Shown one piece after another: positions 33,603 through 45,649 of a stretch of DNA of 64,000 bases. The position numbers were made by a program, and so were the translations under genes. The notes under the pieces are model-generated. The model did not search any database. It had not been told where the DNA came from and saw nothing but the letters and a program-made list of their open reading frames with translations. Source of the stretch: Larix kaempferi. Its lineage: Eukaryota > Streptophyta > Pinopsida > Pinales > Pinaceae. The stretch lies in assembly GCA_027924585.1 (NCBI GenBank), contig BSBM01000186.1, positions 2,914,001-2,978,000 on the forward strand, read 5' to 3'. Every line of letters begins with the position of its first letter. The first letter of the stretch is position 1.

Positions 33603-35710
33603 GGGGGAGGGGGGAGGAAGGGTGAAGGATGGGGAGAGGAGGAGGACAAGGGAGGTAGGAACAAGGATGGGGATTAAAGGGGAGGGGTGGGGAAGAGGGA
33701 GGATCAGGTTTATGGAGGGAGTGGGGGAGGGGAGGGGAGGGCAGGGGGAAGGTGGGGGGAGGAGTGGAGTTGGGGAGGACGGCATAAGAAGAAAAGGAGA
33801 AGGATGAGGAGGGAAGAGGGAAGAGGGTATGGGAATAGAGGGGAGGGGGAGGGGTGGAAGTTGAAGGGGGAAGGGGAGGAGGAGTAAGAGGAGCACAGCA
33901 AGGGAAGGGGAGAGGGAAATGGGGAAGAGGGGAGGGGGAGGAGGAGAGGATAGGGAGTGGAGGTTCAAGGATGGGAGAGGGGAGAGGGGAGTGGGAGGGA
34001 GAGGTGGGGAGAAGGATTCCAAGAGGCTAGGTGGAGGGGGAGGAATATCAAGGGGGGGGGAGGGGATATGGTAGAGGAGGAGGAAGTTGGGTGGAGGGGA
34101 GGGGGGAAGGGGGAGGAGAACGGGGAGGGTAGGGTAGGGGAGGGGAAATGGGAGAAAGGGAGGCAAAGGATGATGGGACAGGAAGGGGGGTTGAAGAGAG
34201 GAGAGGGTATATGGGTGGGTTGAAGGATTCCAAGAGGTTAGGTGGACAGGGAGGAGGAGCAAGGGTAGAGGAGGAAGAAGTCTGGTGGATGGGAGAGGGG
34301 AAGGGGGAGGAGAAGGGGGGAGGGGAGGGGAGGGGAAGTGGGACAGGCGAAGGAGGAGGATGATGGGAGGGGATGGGATAGGGGGAGGAAGGGGGAGAGG
34401 AGGTAGCGAGGAGATTGGAGAGCATGAGTAGGAGGAGGAGGAGGAGGAGAAGGAGGAGGAGGATGGGAAGAGAAGTTGTTAGAGGGATGGTGAAATATGG
34501 GTAGGAGAGGCATTAGGTGAAAGAGGATGAGGAGGATGAGTAAGGGGAGGAGGTGAAAGCGCTGATGAGGAGGACTATTATGAGGGGTGGTTGGGAGAGG
34601 AAAGGGGTTGGGTGGGGTGGGAGGAGGCAGATAGGGAAGGGAGAAGGAGAGGGGTAGGAGTAGGAGGGGGAGAGGAGGGGGGAGGGAAGAGGAGGGGGGA
34701 TGATTTGGAGGGGGGCCAGTTTGGAAGGAGGAGATGAAAGGGAGTGAAGAGGGTGTTGTGGGAGCAGGGGGGGAAGGGAGGGGGAGGAGGTAGTAGGAGG
34801 GGGACTGGAGGAGGAGGAGGTGGAGGAGGAGGATAGCTAGGGAGGATAGGGCAAGGAGTGGATGGGATGCAAATCAATGGGTAGAGGGGAGAGTGGAGGG
34901 GAGGGGAGCAGCAAAGGGGGGAGGGGAGGTGGAAAGGGGGCATAAGGGATGGATAGGGGGGAGGGGAGGTGGAGGTGGAGGTTATAGGATGGCAGGGGTA
35001 GGTGGAGAGAGGTGGGAGAAGGATGGGGATAGGGGTAGGGGAGAGAGGAAAAGGGGGGGTTGAGGAGGGGCTGGAGGAGGTAGAGGGGAGAGGGTAAACT
35101 GTGAGAAGGAGTTGGAGGAGGAGGAATGAGGGGCGATTGAATAGGAGTAGGAGTTGGAGGAGGAGGCAAAGGAAAAGGAGGTGGAGAGGTGGGGGGGGAA
35201 AGGAGTGGTGGGTGGAGCTGGAGGAGGACGAGGAAGGGGGGTTGGAGATGGAGGAGTAGAATGGTAATTCCAATGGACAACATGTGTATGTTAGAGCATA
35301 CACATGGCCTTGAGTTCATGGATGGTTCACCCATTCAGTGAGGTGGAGGTTATGGGATGGTAGGGGTAGGTGAAGAGAGGTGGGAGAAGGATGGGGATAG
35401 GAGTAGGGGAGAGAGGAAAAAGGGGGGTTGAGGAGGGGCTGGAGGAGGTAGAGGGGAGAGGGTAAACTGTGAGAGGGAGTTGGAGGAGGAGGAATGAGGG
35501 GTGATTGAAGAGGAGTAGGAGTTGGAGGAGGAGGCAAAGGAAAAGGAGGTGGAGAGGTGGGGGGGAAAAGGAGTGGTGGGTGGAGCTGGAGGAGGATGAG
35601 GAAGGGGGGGAGGAGATGGAGGAGTAGAATGGTAACTCCAATGGACAACATGTGTATGTTAGAGCGTACAGATGGCCTTGAGTTCATGGATGGTTTATCC
35701 ATTCAGTGAA
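33603..35710 (+). repeat. Polypurine tract, right part, with 367-bp tandem duplication
   Basis: It is a continuation of the purine-rich DNA interrupted by copia-1. At about 34,971-35,337 and 35,338-35,706 a unit of about 367 bp is tandemly repeated. Both copies end in a non-purine piece containing CCAATGGACAACATGTGTAT and CCTTGAGTTCATGGATGG. Pro/Ser/Leu-rich minus-strand ORFs (up to 241 codons) are composition artefacts. Confidence 0.88.
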
Positions 35711-38706
35711 GAAAGGAAAATACAATTGTATGTTTCTTTAACTTTGAATTTATTTATTATTATTATTGTTAGGTTTAGAGGGCTCAATGGAATCGATAGG
35801 TATTTGTTTTGTTAGTTCAAGTGAGGTGGAACCATGAACTCTACCTCATCTCAATTGATTTATGAGTGTGCAATATTATGAGTGTGTTGCACTTTCCATG
35901 ACTTTGTTCGAATAAATAACAAAAGATTAAAAGTACAAATCCTCCATTAGAACATCTACCCTTGCTTATACGATCATCTCTACAATGACTTATCCTTCTC
36001 GTGATGTTGGTGGATAATCTACAATCGGGACCGGTTATGGAACTATGTATAAAATGAGAACAAGCTTGCCAATGATATACGGCAGGTATGCTTTTGATAG
36101 AATGAGAATAATTGGCTTGAAAATGACCCTTAGTAGTTTCAATATGTTGGTGATTTTTCTATTATAGTTTGTTTTGGATGAGCCTTGACCTAAGAGGACC
36201 AATTTATAGATACATTACAAATTAAGTAATGTTGATTTGTTTTCAAAAATTGCAGGTGCTCTCTAGTCAATTGCAACAAATTTGTAAAAGAAATTTTAAA
36301 AAATCTAAAATTGAGTTCACTAGAATGTAGGATATTATACTTGTTTGAGTGCCTTCCCTTCCAAATTTGTTTTGTTGGTTCTTCAACCTTTGATGGAGGA
36401 TCAGAGGTAGAAGAACCAATATGTCAATATGCATTCCTTTCAAAGAAAACACTACAAAATTGTCACTTTCTCTTGGTCTTTTGTTGTTTCCAATATGCGT
36501 TCAGCAGTTGCCCCTCCCTGAGACACCATAAAATGCCCAGGTTGACAAACTCCTCAAAAACTGGAAACTCTAAAGTGCTCCCTCACCATGTCTATGAACA
36601 CACAATCCCTTTTCTCTTTTCAAAAGATGAACCTTTGCGACTGTAGAATATTTTGTGGTGGATGAATAAACCCCTCATAAGTGAATTTATTCCTCGAAGC
36701 ATTGAGGTGATTGCATCCTCGTGCTTCTTCATAACACCATTAATGTCGGGGGGGTTGCATCGCATCGATACTCAGGTCATTCAGTTGCAAAGGTGGGATG
36801 AAAAATGATGATGCTACTACCTTAGGCATCCCCTCGGTCCCCTTGCAGTCACTTTACCATTAATGCCGCATTGATTTTCGACAGTCACCCCATTCAGGAA
36901 AATGAATAGCAATATTAGGAATGTGTTAGATGAAGACATTTTTAATTAGTCATTATGATCTTATGATATTCAACTATGTATCATTGCTTTGCAATTACGT
37001 TTATTTTTTATTAATTGTTTATGGTATTAATACAAGGATCTTTTATTCTGTGTTCTATTTTGTTTATAAAATCTTCTTGTTACTATTTTTTTAAACTTTT
37101 CTTAAGAGGAAGGTACTATCATGATTTCCTTAGATTTGACTTGATTAATACAGAGATAGGCCCTTATGGGAATACAGTTTTCACCATGTTCACATAAAAA
37201 TTTCCAAACCTTAGGGAATTCAATGTGAATCTAGAATAAAAGGCCACTCTAGACATCATAATCTTTTTCAAAGTTCAGTTTAATAACCAATTCCCTAAGA
37301 CCCAAGTATTTGTCCTAATATTACATGCCTTTCTAAACTAATACCACATTATACATGATGAACATATCCCAAATGAATCTAATTTGTTCAAGTCTAATAA
37401 TATAAGGAAGGAGGAATCGCAATTGCAGGGCTAAGGCTAGGGCCTCATTAAAATATACTAGCATGCATCTAGCAATATGATGGTTCTATATCTAGGGATG
37501 AGCTCATAGTATCCTACATTGGCAGTGAGATAATGAGGCCTCTATAAAATAGGAGAGATAAAATACTTTTTCCAAATTTATTCCATTAAGAATATTAATG
37601 AACCAAGATTGACACATCCCAAGTGGCTTTGAAATATTCATAAAGGTATCCATATATCCTTGGAGAGTTGTTTCTAGTGATTGTTGTTAAGGCATTGATC
37701 AACTCCAGTAAGGATAAATGCCAATTACAAATATCCCACAAATAATTTTTGAGGGCCAATTTTGGTGCAAGTTTTCATGGCCAACTTACGTGAGTTTGTC
37801 AAAGTAAAGGACAATGCTCCACAATTTTTTTTGCATGCCCTCTTGGTTGGAAATCCTTTTGGCTAGGGTTTTCAAGTTTGCAATCTTCTTAGAATCCTCA
37901 TTTACCAAAGCCTTGAAGAATCATTTAGTGGATTCAATTCTATGGCATGATTAGGAACTCAATAACCATGTTTACCAAAGCCTTCTCTATAGACCTTTAA
38001 TGCATATACTAATTATTAATTTTTAAAACCTAAAAACCAAAATTATTCATTCTTATTAATATATAAAAAATATCATGATTACCACAAGCCATTATTAAAA
38101 AATAAAAAAACTAATTTTAAAATTTATAACTAAAACTAAAAAAGCTATTAAACAACTATTAATTATTTATTAAAAATATTTTAAAAAATAGATATATAGT
38201 AATTCAAACTAATATGATTTTTTATTAGTTTTCAAAAAAATTATAATATTTTACTAAACTTCTAAGAATAAGTTATTAAACTAAATATTTTGAAAATTAA
38301 AAAATTATTTTTTTAATTTTTGAAAACTAAAATCCTATTTTATAATTGGCTAATGTGTAAGACTTAACTAATTATTTGTCATCCCATTTAAATCATCTTG
38401 GAAATTGTGTCAATTGAGTGGGCACTACAAACCATTACTTTGCTAATTATTCATGCATTTAATTACGTCGAAGGTGTATTTTAAGGGAGTGGTTCCTCTC
38501 GTCCCTTTGTCGTCTGTCTATGGAAAATGAGGAGCTTCCCCCTATGATTGTATGGATTAATCCATGAATGTTGTACTCATTGCACATAATAATAACAAAA
38601 AGAAAGTACTAGATTCTAAATTGTGTGCAGTGAGCAGCTGTGATGCTTCAACTATAGAAACTTTGACTAATGGCAATGAAGAGAAGGCATCGTAACAACT
38701 GCCTGT
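35711..38706. other. Anonymous non-coding stretch
   Basis: I see no gene, RNA or recognised element. Two short ORFs (36,311-36,646 on + and 36,452-36,267 on -) show no domain. 37,980-38,350 is very AT-rich with A and T runs. Confidence 0.4.
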
Positions 38707-39240
38707 TTAATTTTGCAAAGAATGTAATTGGGTAGTTGGAAGCACCACCGATGAGAACACATGAATCCTATTTTTTGTTTCCATGTAGGTGCCATCTACC
38801 ATTGAAATGCCCCCCTGCTTCTTAGCCTCTTCAAATACTTGAATGATACAATGCATTAATGAGTCCCTCGGATAAGCTTGCACGTCATTTTCATGGACAC
38901 AAAACTGAGTACCTATTGCCACAGGAAATTAAAATCAAAATCAAAATGAATGTCTCCATCATATCACAAATTCAATAGATAAATGGTACTTACCATTCGG
39001 GGAGGGAGAAGAGGCATTAACAATCTTAGTATTCCTTGATGAATCTATGTTGTTGCTGCTTCTGTTTTTTTGGAGTAATAAAGTTGAATATTCTACTTTG
39101 AGAGGCTGTAGAAATGATCCGATGCCAGCTTGATCCTGAATTTGTGTACAATATTTGCTGCTTGAATTTTGTGCATGTAATAAGGCAATGGTGAGAAAAT
39201 TCATGGCTCTTGTAATTTTACTAACAGTCGACGCCATCAT
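38707..39240 (-). CDS. Possible two-exon gene or gene fragment, unknown function
   Basis: A minus-strand ATG at 39,240 opens a frame of about 83 codons (MMASTVSKITRAMNFLTIAL, ending SSPSPNG) with a hydrophobic start that could be an organelle or membrane signal. At about 38,992 there is a strong donor, AATG|GTAAGTACC. About 80 bp on, an acceptor GGCAATAG| (near 38,912) leads into TQFCVHENDVQAYPRDSLMH, then VFEEAKKQGGISMVDGTYME, ending at 38,707. The two frames join in phase across the putative intron. I do not recognise the family. No promoter or polyA signal was confirmed, so this may be a remnant. Confidence 0.35.
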
Positions 39241-41140
39241 TACAAAACTTAGAAATATTTTTGAAAAATAAGTAAACCGTGTATAAAATTAATTTAGAAT
39301 AGGTTGACGAACTCATAATTAGAAATTATGATTTACTAGAGTAGATTTGGTCAGAACAATGGTATAAATAGGGTTTGTGTCATTTCCATGCGAATGGAAC
39401 TAAATTGGTCGGCTTACATTGAATTTGGAAGGGTCCATAGCATGCTTATTTTTTATTTTTTTTCATAAAATTATGATTTTTTAAACAAAATTATTAATAT
39501 TTTTGCTTGTGTTATAAAGAATCTTAATGTTTCTTCATAAAATTATGAGTTTTAAATAAAATTATCAATATTTTTGCTTAGGTTATTAAGAATATTAATG
39601 CTTCTTATATTTTAGTTTAATTACAGATTAGATGGTTTTTAGCAATTTTTAAAGAAATATATTATTTTTAAAAAAAATCAAAAATTGTTTTTATGTAACT
39701 TTGGTAAAAATTATAAGTTTTCGCAATTTCAACAACAAAAAATTATGAATTTGGATGTGGATGAGGATAGAGGAAGGGGTGACATGGTGGGAGGGACACA
39801 TGGAAAAGCCATCATGGGAGAAAGGGTGAGTGGGTGTTCCTTCCATGTGGTAAGTGTACGAGCAGACTGCAGTATTTAGCTGAGGAGATGGATGGTGGTA
39901 TGAGATGTGGGTGGGTTCTAACAGAGGCCATAGTGGAAACTGGTGCCAAAGGATATGGTTTTTTGGGGCCATGGGGGAATGTCTTGTCTTCCTTAAGGGA
40001 GTTTCTCTTTGCGGATTTTATGTATCCTTTATCCCTTTATGCTTTTTTTAAAATGATGTGGGGAATTATTGCCAACTTAAAGTATTCAACCAACTCACAT
40101 GGCGCAAGGTCTGTCCCAACAAGGGGCCTCTTGCTTAACTATGACACACAACAACACACAGGTGCTCACAAGAACTAGGTGTGAATTGAATGACAGAAGA
40201 TGGATTCTATTAAATTGAATCAAATTACAATTTTTAACTACAAATCAATCTATGAAACTAATCGTCCTTAGCCTATTACAATATACAGAAATGAAACTCT
40301 ATTTCTCTTAGTGTGTTCTCAGTTGTGTGTGATCTTCTTCCCTCTCATGGTCTTTGTTGAATGAAATAATTCACTGAGTAATGGATTAATGATCCCTTCC
40401 TCTGTTCCTTCACACTGTGATTCTACTTTGCTCTGCTACTGATCTTCACAAGGCTCACTCCGTTCCTCGACACACTCTTCCTTTGTTCACCGAATTATTC
40501 AGATCCTGCAAACCTGCAATTGTCAGTTCCCTCTAGTGGTGCTGCACAATCTCTACTTGTGGTGACATCTATCATGATCTCAACCATGTTCATAACTTCT
40601 CATAACTTCCTCAAAAACCTCCAACAGTTGCTAAGTACTTCACCTTGACTCCTGCGCTTCTCTAACTTTGCTACAGTTATCGGTACCATGTATCGACCAT
40701 ACTTGACTTCATCATCCCTCGACTTGACTTGTAATATTTACTTAAATTCCATGACTACCATTCAAATCTTCCTAGTCCTCCATGTTTGGCCTTTGCCGCG
40801 ATCCGTTGATGTCGCTGTTCGAAAACCCATCGACACCCAACCTCTTTCGATGTCATCCTATCATCTGTCGACATAAGACTTGTCGACTCTCGAACTTTCT
40901 CCTATCAACCACATGTAGACAGCTTCTGCTCAACTGCCTAGCTTCGGATTCCATTTTACATATTCCGCACCAGTGGTCTTCAAAAATCCTCCTAGTTGAC
41001 TTCTTCTTTCAATCATCTTCGACTGTTTCTCCTAGGTCTCGATGCTCTTGCATCAGACTCCTGAGGTTAAAAATAACTTGACTACCCAAGAAGTATCTAG
41101 TATTCTTCTTCAGAAATCCATGTCACCTCCTGCAACTCAT
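39241..41140. other. Non-coding stretch, right part possibly 3' UTR/LTR of the neighbouring integrase remnant
   Basis: 39,241-39,680 is AT-rich. Nothing coding is supported. From about 40,175 the composition changes (more C/T). Because the integrase remnant on the minus strand points into this area, it may be that element's 3' region, but no terminal repeat was found to confirm it. Confidence 0.35.
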
Positions 41141-41149
41141 CATCCTCCA

Positions 41150-42120
41150 TCGTAATGAGTACTCTTTCTTTCACGAACTTCACGTGCGCTTGACTTCGAG
41201 TTCTTCTAACACTTCAGCGATTTCCTCTTTGTCGTGTCAACCTGGAATCTTCACTGTCTAGTCGATACTCGACACTTCCGCACTACTTCCAGTTGAACCC
41301 TCCTCATACTTGTATAGATTTGAGACATTGAATGTAGGCGATATGCTCAAGTCCTTCAGCAGATCCAATACATAAGCATTGTCCGAAATATTCTTTAGAA
41401 TCTTACATGTTACAATATTCTTCCGCTTAAACTTGTTATATGTTCCTATCGAAAATATCCCCTTCCGCAAGTGTGCATAGAATAAGTCTCCCTCGTTGAA
41501 CGACTATAGCCTCTTCCTTCTTTCGGCTCTCAAATTGCATGTCGCGTTGTTCTTCTCAATTTGCTTTCGTACATCTTCATGCACTTCCTTCATATGCTCT
41601 GTGAATTTTTCTGCATCCACATTCTTCCTAATTTTTGTCGGTATCTCGACCAAATCCACCAATCCATGTGGGCTTCGTCCTTGAACAATCTAGAATGGGC
41701 TCATACTTGTCGACCAATTCACAGAGTTGTTATACACGAATTCTGCTTGCACCAACACGTTCTCCCACTTCTTGGGTCTGTCAGCCATCAAACATATCAA
41801 AAATTTTCCCAAACTTATATTCACCACCTTGGTCTATCCATCTGTCTACGGATGATATGCCAAGCTAAAATGAAACTTAGTGTCCAGTTTCTTCTGTAGG
41901 GTTCTCCAGAAATGACCCATAAACTTGGTATCTCTGTCCGATGTTATACTCTTCAGCAACCTATGCAATTTGACTATCTCCTTGAAGAATAATACAATAA
42001 TGCTTGTGGCATCACTTGTCTTCCGACATGGAATAAAGTGTTCCATCCTTGAAAATATGTCGACTACAGCAAAGATTGAGTCGTTACCTTGCTGCGTCTT
42101 CGGCAATCCTAGCAAAAAAT
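41150..42120 (-). pseudogene. Integrase remnant of a minus-strand Ty3/gypsy (chromovirus-type)
   Basis: Minus strand 42,115-41,846 reads [36 protein letters not shown] and [16 protein letters not shown], the integrase catalytic core with the second Asp in SDRD. After frame changes, 41,470-41,258 reads IGTYNKFKRKNIVTCKIL, then LSISPTFNVSNLYKYEEG, the integrase C-terminal barrel. A possible chromodomain end (TWISEEEY) follows near 41,110. Upstream RT is absent, cut by the chromovirus LTR at 42,156. It is heavily mutated. Confidence 0.72.
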
Positions 42121-42155
42121 CTATTAGGAACCCATGTCAACCCTTCTATTTACTT

Positions 42156-42508
42156 TGTTAGTATATTGTTGTTGGATGCATATGCTTTGTAAGTCATCTC
42201 GTAGTATTTGTTGATCCATAGTTTGTCTTATTGTTGTTGGATGCATATGCTTTGTAAGTTGTCTCGTAGTAATTGCTGATCCATATTTTGTATTGACACA
42301 TGGTACTGACCCATGGTATTGGCACCTAGACTTAGTATATAAGTTTGTGTTGAGACCAATGAAGGTACCGTGAAGTTATTTGTATTGAGCTTGCTCAAAG
42401 GAGGTTGTCACCTCGAAGTGGCCTCCGATCAATATAAATGTGATTTTGAGTTATATTAATTCTGTTATCTCATGTGTTTCATTAACTAATCATTGCAGGT
42501 TCCTCACA
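42156..42508 (+). repeat. Probable 5' LTR of element C, with inner 66-bp duplication
   Basis: It starts TGTTAGTATATTG and ends TTCCTCACA two bases before the PBS. TATATAAG sits at 42,336. A 66-bp unit beginning TTGTTGTTGGATGCATATGC occurs at about 42,167 and about 42,233. No partner LTR is in the window, so the left border rests on TG, the PBS distance and the end of the integrase remnant. Confidence 0.55.
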
Positions 42509-42510
42509 TC

Positions 42511-42522
42511 TGGTATCAAAGC
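42511..42522 (+). promoter_or_regulatory. Primer binding site of element C
   Basis: TGGTATCAAAGC differs by one base from the canonical initiator-Met-tRNA PBS. Confidence 0.7.
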
Positions 42523-43354
42523 ACTTTCTTGGGCTCGTTGGGTGTAATTTCTGCCAATTTTTTTTTTTTGCATCTGTTGCAAGTTCAGATCTGGGAATAA
42601 TCCCTATCTGCTTAACTGTGGGAAGTACTTGGGTATAAGCCCTAAAACTCATTGTGAGGAGTACCATAGGAACCCCAAAGTAGTTGACCCATTGAGAGGA
42701 CCTGCCAGCAAAAAGGGAAACAACCCCTACCTGATTGACTAGTTCCCACCCGTGAGGTAAACCAAGAGATGTCGTTTGTGGAAAAGGGGTTATCAGTTTT
42801 ACCTAATTCATGGAGTGAGGGGTACTTCCCCAATACACAAGTCATCAGACAGCATTGGTGGCCGGGTGAAACCCCTGAACTGTTAGGAAGATGAAAATAC
42901 CTGGGGTCCATATCTATTTTCAGCTGAATTGTTGTCAATCACTTCTGCGCCGTTTTAGATCCATTCCAAGCTGTTCCAGATGCAACTATTTCCGATCCAT
43001 TTGACATCATTTCAAATCCAATTGTTCTGATCCCTTCCGCGCCATTGTAGATCCATTTCTAAAATTCTATTTTTTTGCCATATCTGCCTTATGTTAACTT
43101 CGTTTCCCTTGAAACTTCCCAGACACCCCTGCAATCCCATCCTGCATATTTCATTCCTAAGGACCCTATCCCAAATTCTACTTCCCAAAGCCAGAAATCT
43201 CACTTTTGTCTAATTTTAGGGTTTACCACAACTTCTTCAATTTTCACCCACTTGCCTCCAAATTTTGCCACCATGTTCATTCCCTATTTCTGCTTCTTTG
43301 TCCCTCTTTGACAAATTTTCTCATTCTTTCACCCTCCATCTTCAGCATTCAGCC
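42523..43354 (+). other. Untranslated leader of element C
   Basis: About 830 bp between PBS and gag ATG has no coding sequence. Three phrases of the type GATCCATT repeat near 42,957, 42,997 and 43,050. The last 250 bp is C/T-rich. Confidence 0.55.
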
Positions 43355-44247
43355 ATGAACAATAACCGACAGCAAGAATCTTCTACAGCCAAAGGGTTCT
43401 CTTCTTCCAGTAATTTTCGTGGTCCGAAGATTGAATTTCCTTGCTTCAATGGTACTGATCCGACTGGATGGATCTATCGTGCAGAACAGTATTTCAGTCT
43501 ACATAACAATTTTGATGTCCAAAAAGTTCCGCTTACATCCTTTCATTTTGAAAAGGAAGCCCTTCAATGGTACCATTGGTACATCAAGGCTCATGATGAG
43601 ACAAAATGGATGGATTTTTGCCAACTCCTTTTGCAACGATTTGGTCCTAGTGCTTTTGATGACTTTACTGGAGCACTCACTAAACTTCGTCAAAGTGGCA
43701 TTGTGAGAGAGTATCAGACAAAATTTGAGAAACTAGCCAATCACATAGAAGGATTGTCTGATGAATTCTACACGAGTTGTTTTATTAGTGGTCTTAAGGA
43801 TGACATCTGACCAAAGGTTAAAATGTTCTGTTCCAACAAAATGATGGAAGTCCTAGGGTTGGCTAAGTTGGCAGAAGACAAGATTGCAGCCCAACAACTC
43901 TCTAAACCCACTTTTGTTCCCTTCCAAAATATGGGTTCTCAACGACCTCGCATTCCGCCAGCTCCTCGACCAACTCCTATCAAGCTTTTGTCTGAAATAG
44001 AGATGCAGGCACACAAAGAAAAAGAGCTTTTTTATAATTGTGATGAGAAATTCACTTGGGGACATAGATGTGTTCAACAAAAGCTCTATCTCTTGGATAT
44101 GGATTTTCCACCTGCCTCTAAAATTGGTGAAGAAGCTCCAGATACAATGGATGATCAGGTCGACATTTAGGAGCCACCTATTGACCCCCCATCTCAGGAT
44201 CAACAACTATAGATATCTCTCCATGCTTTTTCCAGCGTCACCACCCC
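43355..44247 (+). pseudogene. gag: gag of element C
   Basis: ATG at 43,355 is preferred over the earlier in-frame 43,265 because conserved gag sequence starts soon after. Core motifs are GPKIEFPCFNGTDPTGWIYR, FEKEALQWYHWY, FGPSAFDDFTGALTKLRQSG and KFEKLANHIEGLSDEF. A TGA at 43,808 breaks it. The same frame continues to a zinc knuckle reading FYNCDEKFTWGHRC, where the first Cys position is Phe. A TAG at 44,168 follows. It would package element RNA, but the copy is inactive. Confidence 0.78.
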
Positions 44248-44744
44248 CCAAACAATGCGGGTTAGGGGTTACTTCAAGAAGCTTCCTCTTACAATACTTA
44301 TTGATTCTGGTAGCACTCATAACTTCACTGACCCTCGGATCGCCAAACATACTGATTGTTTTGTCCATCCTTGCTCCAACTTTGAAGTCATGGTTGCCAA
44401 TGGGGGCACCTTACCTTGCAAGGGGAAGTGTCACAATGTGCGTATCCCTCTAGAAGATTATAACATGCGCTCTGACATGTTTGCCTTGTCCTTAGGTGGA
44501 TGTGATGTGGTTTTGGACATTCAATGGTTACACACACTTGGCCCCATCTTATGGGATTTTGCTGAACTTGGGATGCAGTTTTTAGTCAATGGAAAACAAC
44601 ACAAATTTAAGGGCTTACAACAAGGGTCTCTCCGCATCATCAGTTCACATTGCCTGGAAAATATCCTTAAGAAGAATTCACATGGTGTCATTGCTCAACT
44701 CCATTCCATTCAGATGCACCCATCAATGGTCTCCCCTACATCCT
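44248..44744 (+). pseudogene. Protease of element C, cut by element D
   Basis: It reads MRVRGYFKKLPLTILIDSGS, THNFTDPRIAKHTD and GCDVVLDIQWLHTLGPILWD. The D-S-G catalytic triplet and the downstream LG/IQWL region are both present. The frame runs into the 5' LTR of element D at 44,745 and so ends in foreign sequence. Confidence 0.8.
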
Positions 44745-45414
44745 TGGATAGAAGCTTACATGCGTTTTTGAGAGATTCTTATGTAATTAGTCTAGTAGTC
44801 TGTTTCTTCTTTTTCCTATGTGATATGTGTTTCTTTCCTTTGTTAATCCATATTGTTAATATTCCTTTGTACTTGGTTCGGTGTAGTATCTACATGAGAT
44901 TCATAGAAATTATGCCTTGTTCATTTCTTACCAAGTATTTCACAAAATATTTCTGCTAAAGTTGGTATAGGATTCATCTATGTATGCCTTATATCAATGG
45001 ATTGTTCAGCTTTCTTCTGTTTCGCCAATTAAATCACTTTGAATACTAGCTGGTTGCTACCTTGCCTCTATGTGGATGTATCTACTAAGCATTTGATAAT
45101 AATGTTTATGTTATACTTGAATTGACTCCATTGACCAATATATATCCCTGTTGTTCTCCAACCAATGGTTTACATGAGTATATTTTGTCCTACAGAAAGC
45201 TGACCTTCTGTGTATGTTTTAATAGAACATCTTAAAGAATGAGTGTTGGTGTTCCTTTTTCATGGTTGACACCCTTGATTATTTCCAATTTTTCATTAGT
45301 TTATTGAGAGAGCCCTCTCAGACTGTGTTGGGTCAGTAACACAAGTCCAAATATTGGTTAGTGGTTACCCCAAATTACCCTTCTTACAACCTGGGGTCAA
45401 TTTGGGTGTTAACA
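44745..45414 (+). repeat. 5' LTR of element D
   Basis: It starts TGGATAGAAGCTTACATG and ends TTTGGGTGTTAACA. It matches 63,138-63,805 along its whole length with scattered substitutions and a few single-base indels. Confidence 0.9.
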
Positions 45415-45417
45415 AAT

Positions 45418-45435
45418 TGGCGTCGTTGCCGGGGA
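45418..45435 (+). promoter_or_regulatory. Primer binding site of element D
   Basis: TGGCGTCGTTGCCGGGGA begins three bases after the LTR. It matches the plant Asp-tRNA 3' end with one mismatch (GCGTC for GCGCC, a CpG-type change), the primer typical of many Tat/Athila elements. Confidence 0.85.
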
Positions 45436-45649
45436 TTGCAATTTTTCTTGTCTTCCTTGCAAGAATGACAAAGAATTCCAAATATTAGAAGAAAAGAGAT
45501 ATCCCTGTGGGAAAACAGAGATTTCCATATTTTTGAAGGTTGTACAATTTTTCCCTGGCGATTCCACTCGTAAAAACTTATATTCAAGAAAGCACTCCAC
45601 TGGGGAAGACCGCCAAGGCTGAATTCTAGTTCTAAAGGAGATCTCGACA

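Larger units (their letters stand above)
42156..44744 (+). mobile_element. Element C: 5' part of a chromovirus-like Ty3/gypsy
   Basis: An LTR-like segment, a Met-tRNA PBS, a leader, gag and protease run in one direction and end where element D begins. Gag and protease have the layout seen in plant Tekay/Del-type chromoviruses (zinc knuckle, then ILIDSGSTHNF). RT and beyond are not found, even after element D. Confidence 0.7.

Noticed and set aside
33597-35702. Several Pro/Ser/Leu-rich minus-strand ORFs up to 241 codons
   Set aside because: Same composition artefact as the left polypurine block, duplicated together with the 367-bp repeat.
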